16,287 bases of DNA from Methanobrevibacter sp. (GTDB lineage Archaea > Methanobacteriota > Methanobacteria > Methanobacteriales > Methanobacteriaceae): assembly GCA_030539985.1 (NCBI GenBank), contig JAUNXD010000010.1:1-16287 (forward strand), read 5' to 3'. Below, piece by piece: positions 15,560 through 16,287 of this stretch. The notes beneath the pieces were generated by a model. That model was given only the letters and a program-made list of their open reading frames with translations, searched no databases and was not told the DNA's origin. A program made the translations under genes and the position numbers. Each line of letters begins with the position of its first letter. Position 1 is the stretch's first letter.

Positions 15560-15757
15560 TTGGTTGAAGAAAATGAATTAGATTCTACATATGGAATTTC
15601 TGATGAAGAACTTACGGAAAGATTTAAAGCATCTATTAAAATTGATCAAGATATATGTAAAATTAAAGGACTTCCTATTGCTGGTTATGATGATGAAAAT
15701 AAACGTGCTTATTTAGAGTATCCTGATGGAAAGAGAGTTTATGTCTCAGAAAAATAG
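15560..15757 (+). CDS. small acidic protein, likely antitoxin of a zeta-type toxin
   Basis: A 65-residue acidic protein that overlaps the downstream zeta-like kinase by 17 bases. Its second half, KGLPIAGYDDENKRAYLEYPDGKRVYV (read here in parts: KGLPIAGYD, then AYLEYPDGKRVY), resembles small proteins often found just before zeta/COG4185 kinases. This makes it the likely antitoxin, blocking the kinase active site. It has no helix-turn-helix, so it is unlike PezA and need not be a DNA-binding repressor. The TTG start is well supported by AAGGAGGA (15547-15554), the strongest ribosome binding site in the window. That strength, together with translation ahead of the toxin, would keep antitoxin in excess. 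The antitoxin role is inferred from position and length; no biochemical motif proves it. Confidence 0.7.
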   Translation: MVEENELDSTYGISDEELTERFKASIKIDQDICKIKGLPIAGYDDENKRAYLEYPDGKRVYVSEK

Positions 15758-16287
15758 GCTTCCGGAAGTTATGGTTTTTGCAGGTCCCAATGGCAGTGGT
15801 AAAACCACAATAACCCGTATGGCAAAAACTGCTGGTGTGTATATCAATGCGGATGATATTAAAAAATCAAGTTTATGCAGTGATTTGGAAGCTGCACAAA
15901 AAGCTGAAGAACTTAGAGAATCAATGCTTAAAAAAGGTGAAGATTTCACATTTGAAACTGTGCTTTCTACAGATAGAAATCTGAAGTTACTTAAAAAAGC
16001 TAAAGAAAATGGATATTTTATAAGATGCATTTATGTTCTCACTGATGATTATGAAATAAATATCGCACGAGTAAGAATGAGACAATCCATGGGAGGTCAT
16101 GGAGTTCCTGAAGATAAGATTAAATCAAGATATGAAAAGGCTCTCAATTTAATTCCCGAATTGATAGAAACTTGTGATATTGTCCATATTTATGACAATA
16201 CTGTCTCTCCATTTAGAATATTTAAGAAAAGAAAAGATGTGTATTATCACTGGGAAAATAACTATTGGAATTATTCAGATATTGAAA
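15741..16287 (+). CDS. zeta toxin-like P-loop kinase (partial, runs off the right edge)
   Basis: The first 182 residues of a P-loop kinase of the zeta toxin/COG4185 family; the right edge cuts it, probably within 10-30 residues of the end. The Walker A motif is GPNGSGKT (15-22). INADDI (35-40) carries the Asp that acts as catalytic base in zeta and PezT. FETVLS (71-76) and RVRMRQSMGGHGVP (110-123), with the family GGHxVP motif, are also present. Bacterial zeta toxins phosphorylate UDP-N-acetylglucosamine and so poison cell-wall synthesis; pseudomurein also uses that nucleotide sugar, so the same target is possible here, though this is inference. The ATG at 15741 keeps the first beta strand (PEVMVFAG). 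It overlaps the antitoxin gene by 17 bases, which suggests coupled translation. A purine-rich GGAAAGAGAG ahead of it is a weak ribosome binding site. Confidence 0.88.
   Translation, partial: MSQKNRLPEVMVFAGPNGSGKTTITRMAKTAGVYINADDIKKSSLCSDLEAAQKAEELRESMLKKGEDFTFETVLSTDRNLKLLKKAKENGYFIRCIYVLTDDYEINIARVRMRQSMGGHGVPEDKIKSRYEKALNLIPELIETCDIVHIYDNTVSPFRIFKKRKDVYYHWENNYWNYSDIE

Overview
The window looks like chromosomal DNA of a pseudomurein-walled methanogen, most likely Methanobrevibacter (order Methanobacteriales). The grounds are: an AT-rich genome; an archaeal-lipid UbiA prenyltransferase; a stand-alone pyruvate carboxylase B subunit of the methanogen type; an adhesin-like protein with the Lys/Thr-rich C-terminal repeats common in Methanobrevibacter and Methanosphaera; GAGGTG-type ribosome binding sites; TATA-box promoters; and oligo-T terminators. 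The genus call is from gene content only; there is no rRNA in the window.

Layout. (1) 1-4992, mostly minus strand, is a surface-polysaccharide or glycolipid block. In transcription order it holds a multi-spanning GT-C glycosyltransferase, a GT4 glycosyltransferase 1 base behind it, a membrane protein with two zinc ribbons and a decayed NERD domain, and a small hexapeptide-repeat acyltransferase. A broken or partial minus-strand reading frame lies at the left edge. (2) 5081-6775, plus strand, is a second GT-C enzyme, a clear paralogue of the first, transcribed divergently from it. (3) 6772-8867, minus strand, is a two-gene operon with an ATGA overlap: a GT4-like glycosyltransferase followed by digeranylgeranylglyceryl phosphate synthase. 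(4) 8974-10068 is myo-inositol-1-phosphate synthase, divergent from that operon. (5) 10232-11944 is pycB. (6) 12048-13049 is an Old Yellow Enzyme-type flavoprotein whose stop codon abuts a headless adhesin-like coding region (13050-15204). (7) 15205-15559 is an intergenic region, followed by a two-gene toxin-antitoxin module of the zeta type (15560 to the right edge, toxin incomplete).

How the genes fit together. Regions 2-4 place the last ether-bond step of archaeal lipid assembly beside the enzyme that makes the inositol-phosphate headgroup, two soluble GT4 enzymes and two membrane GT-C enzymes. This set could build glycosylated archaetidylinositol, by analogy with mycobacterial phosphatidylinositol mannosides; that is inference. 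The rest is housekeeping (pycB) and accessory (truncated adhesin, toxin-antitoxin). The best candidates for something new are the headless adhesin joined to the flavoprotein gene, the zinc-ribbon/degenerate-NERD membrane protein, and the possible inositol-glycolipid locus.
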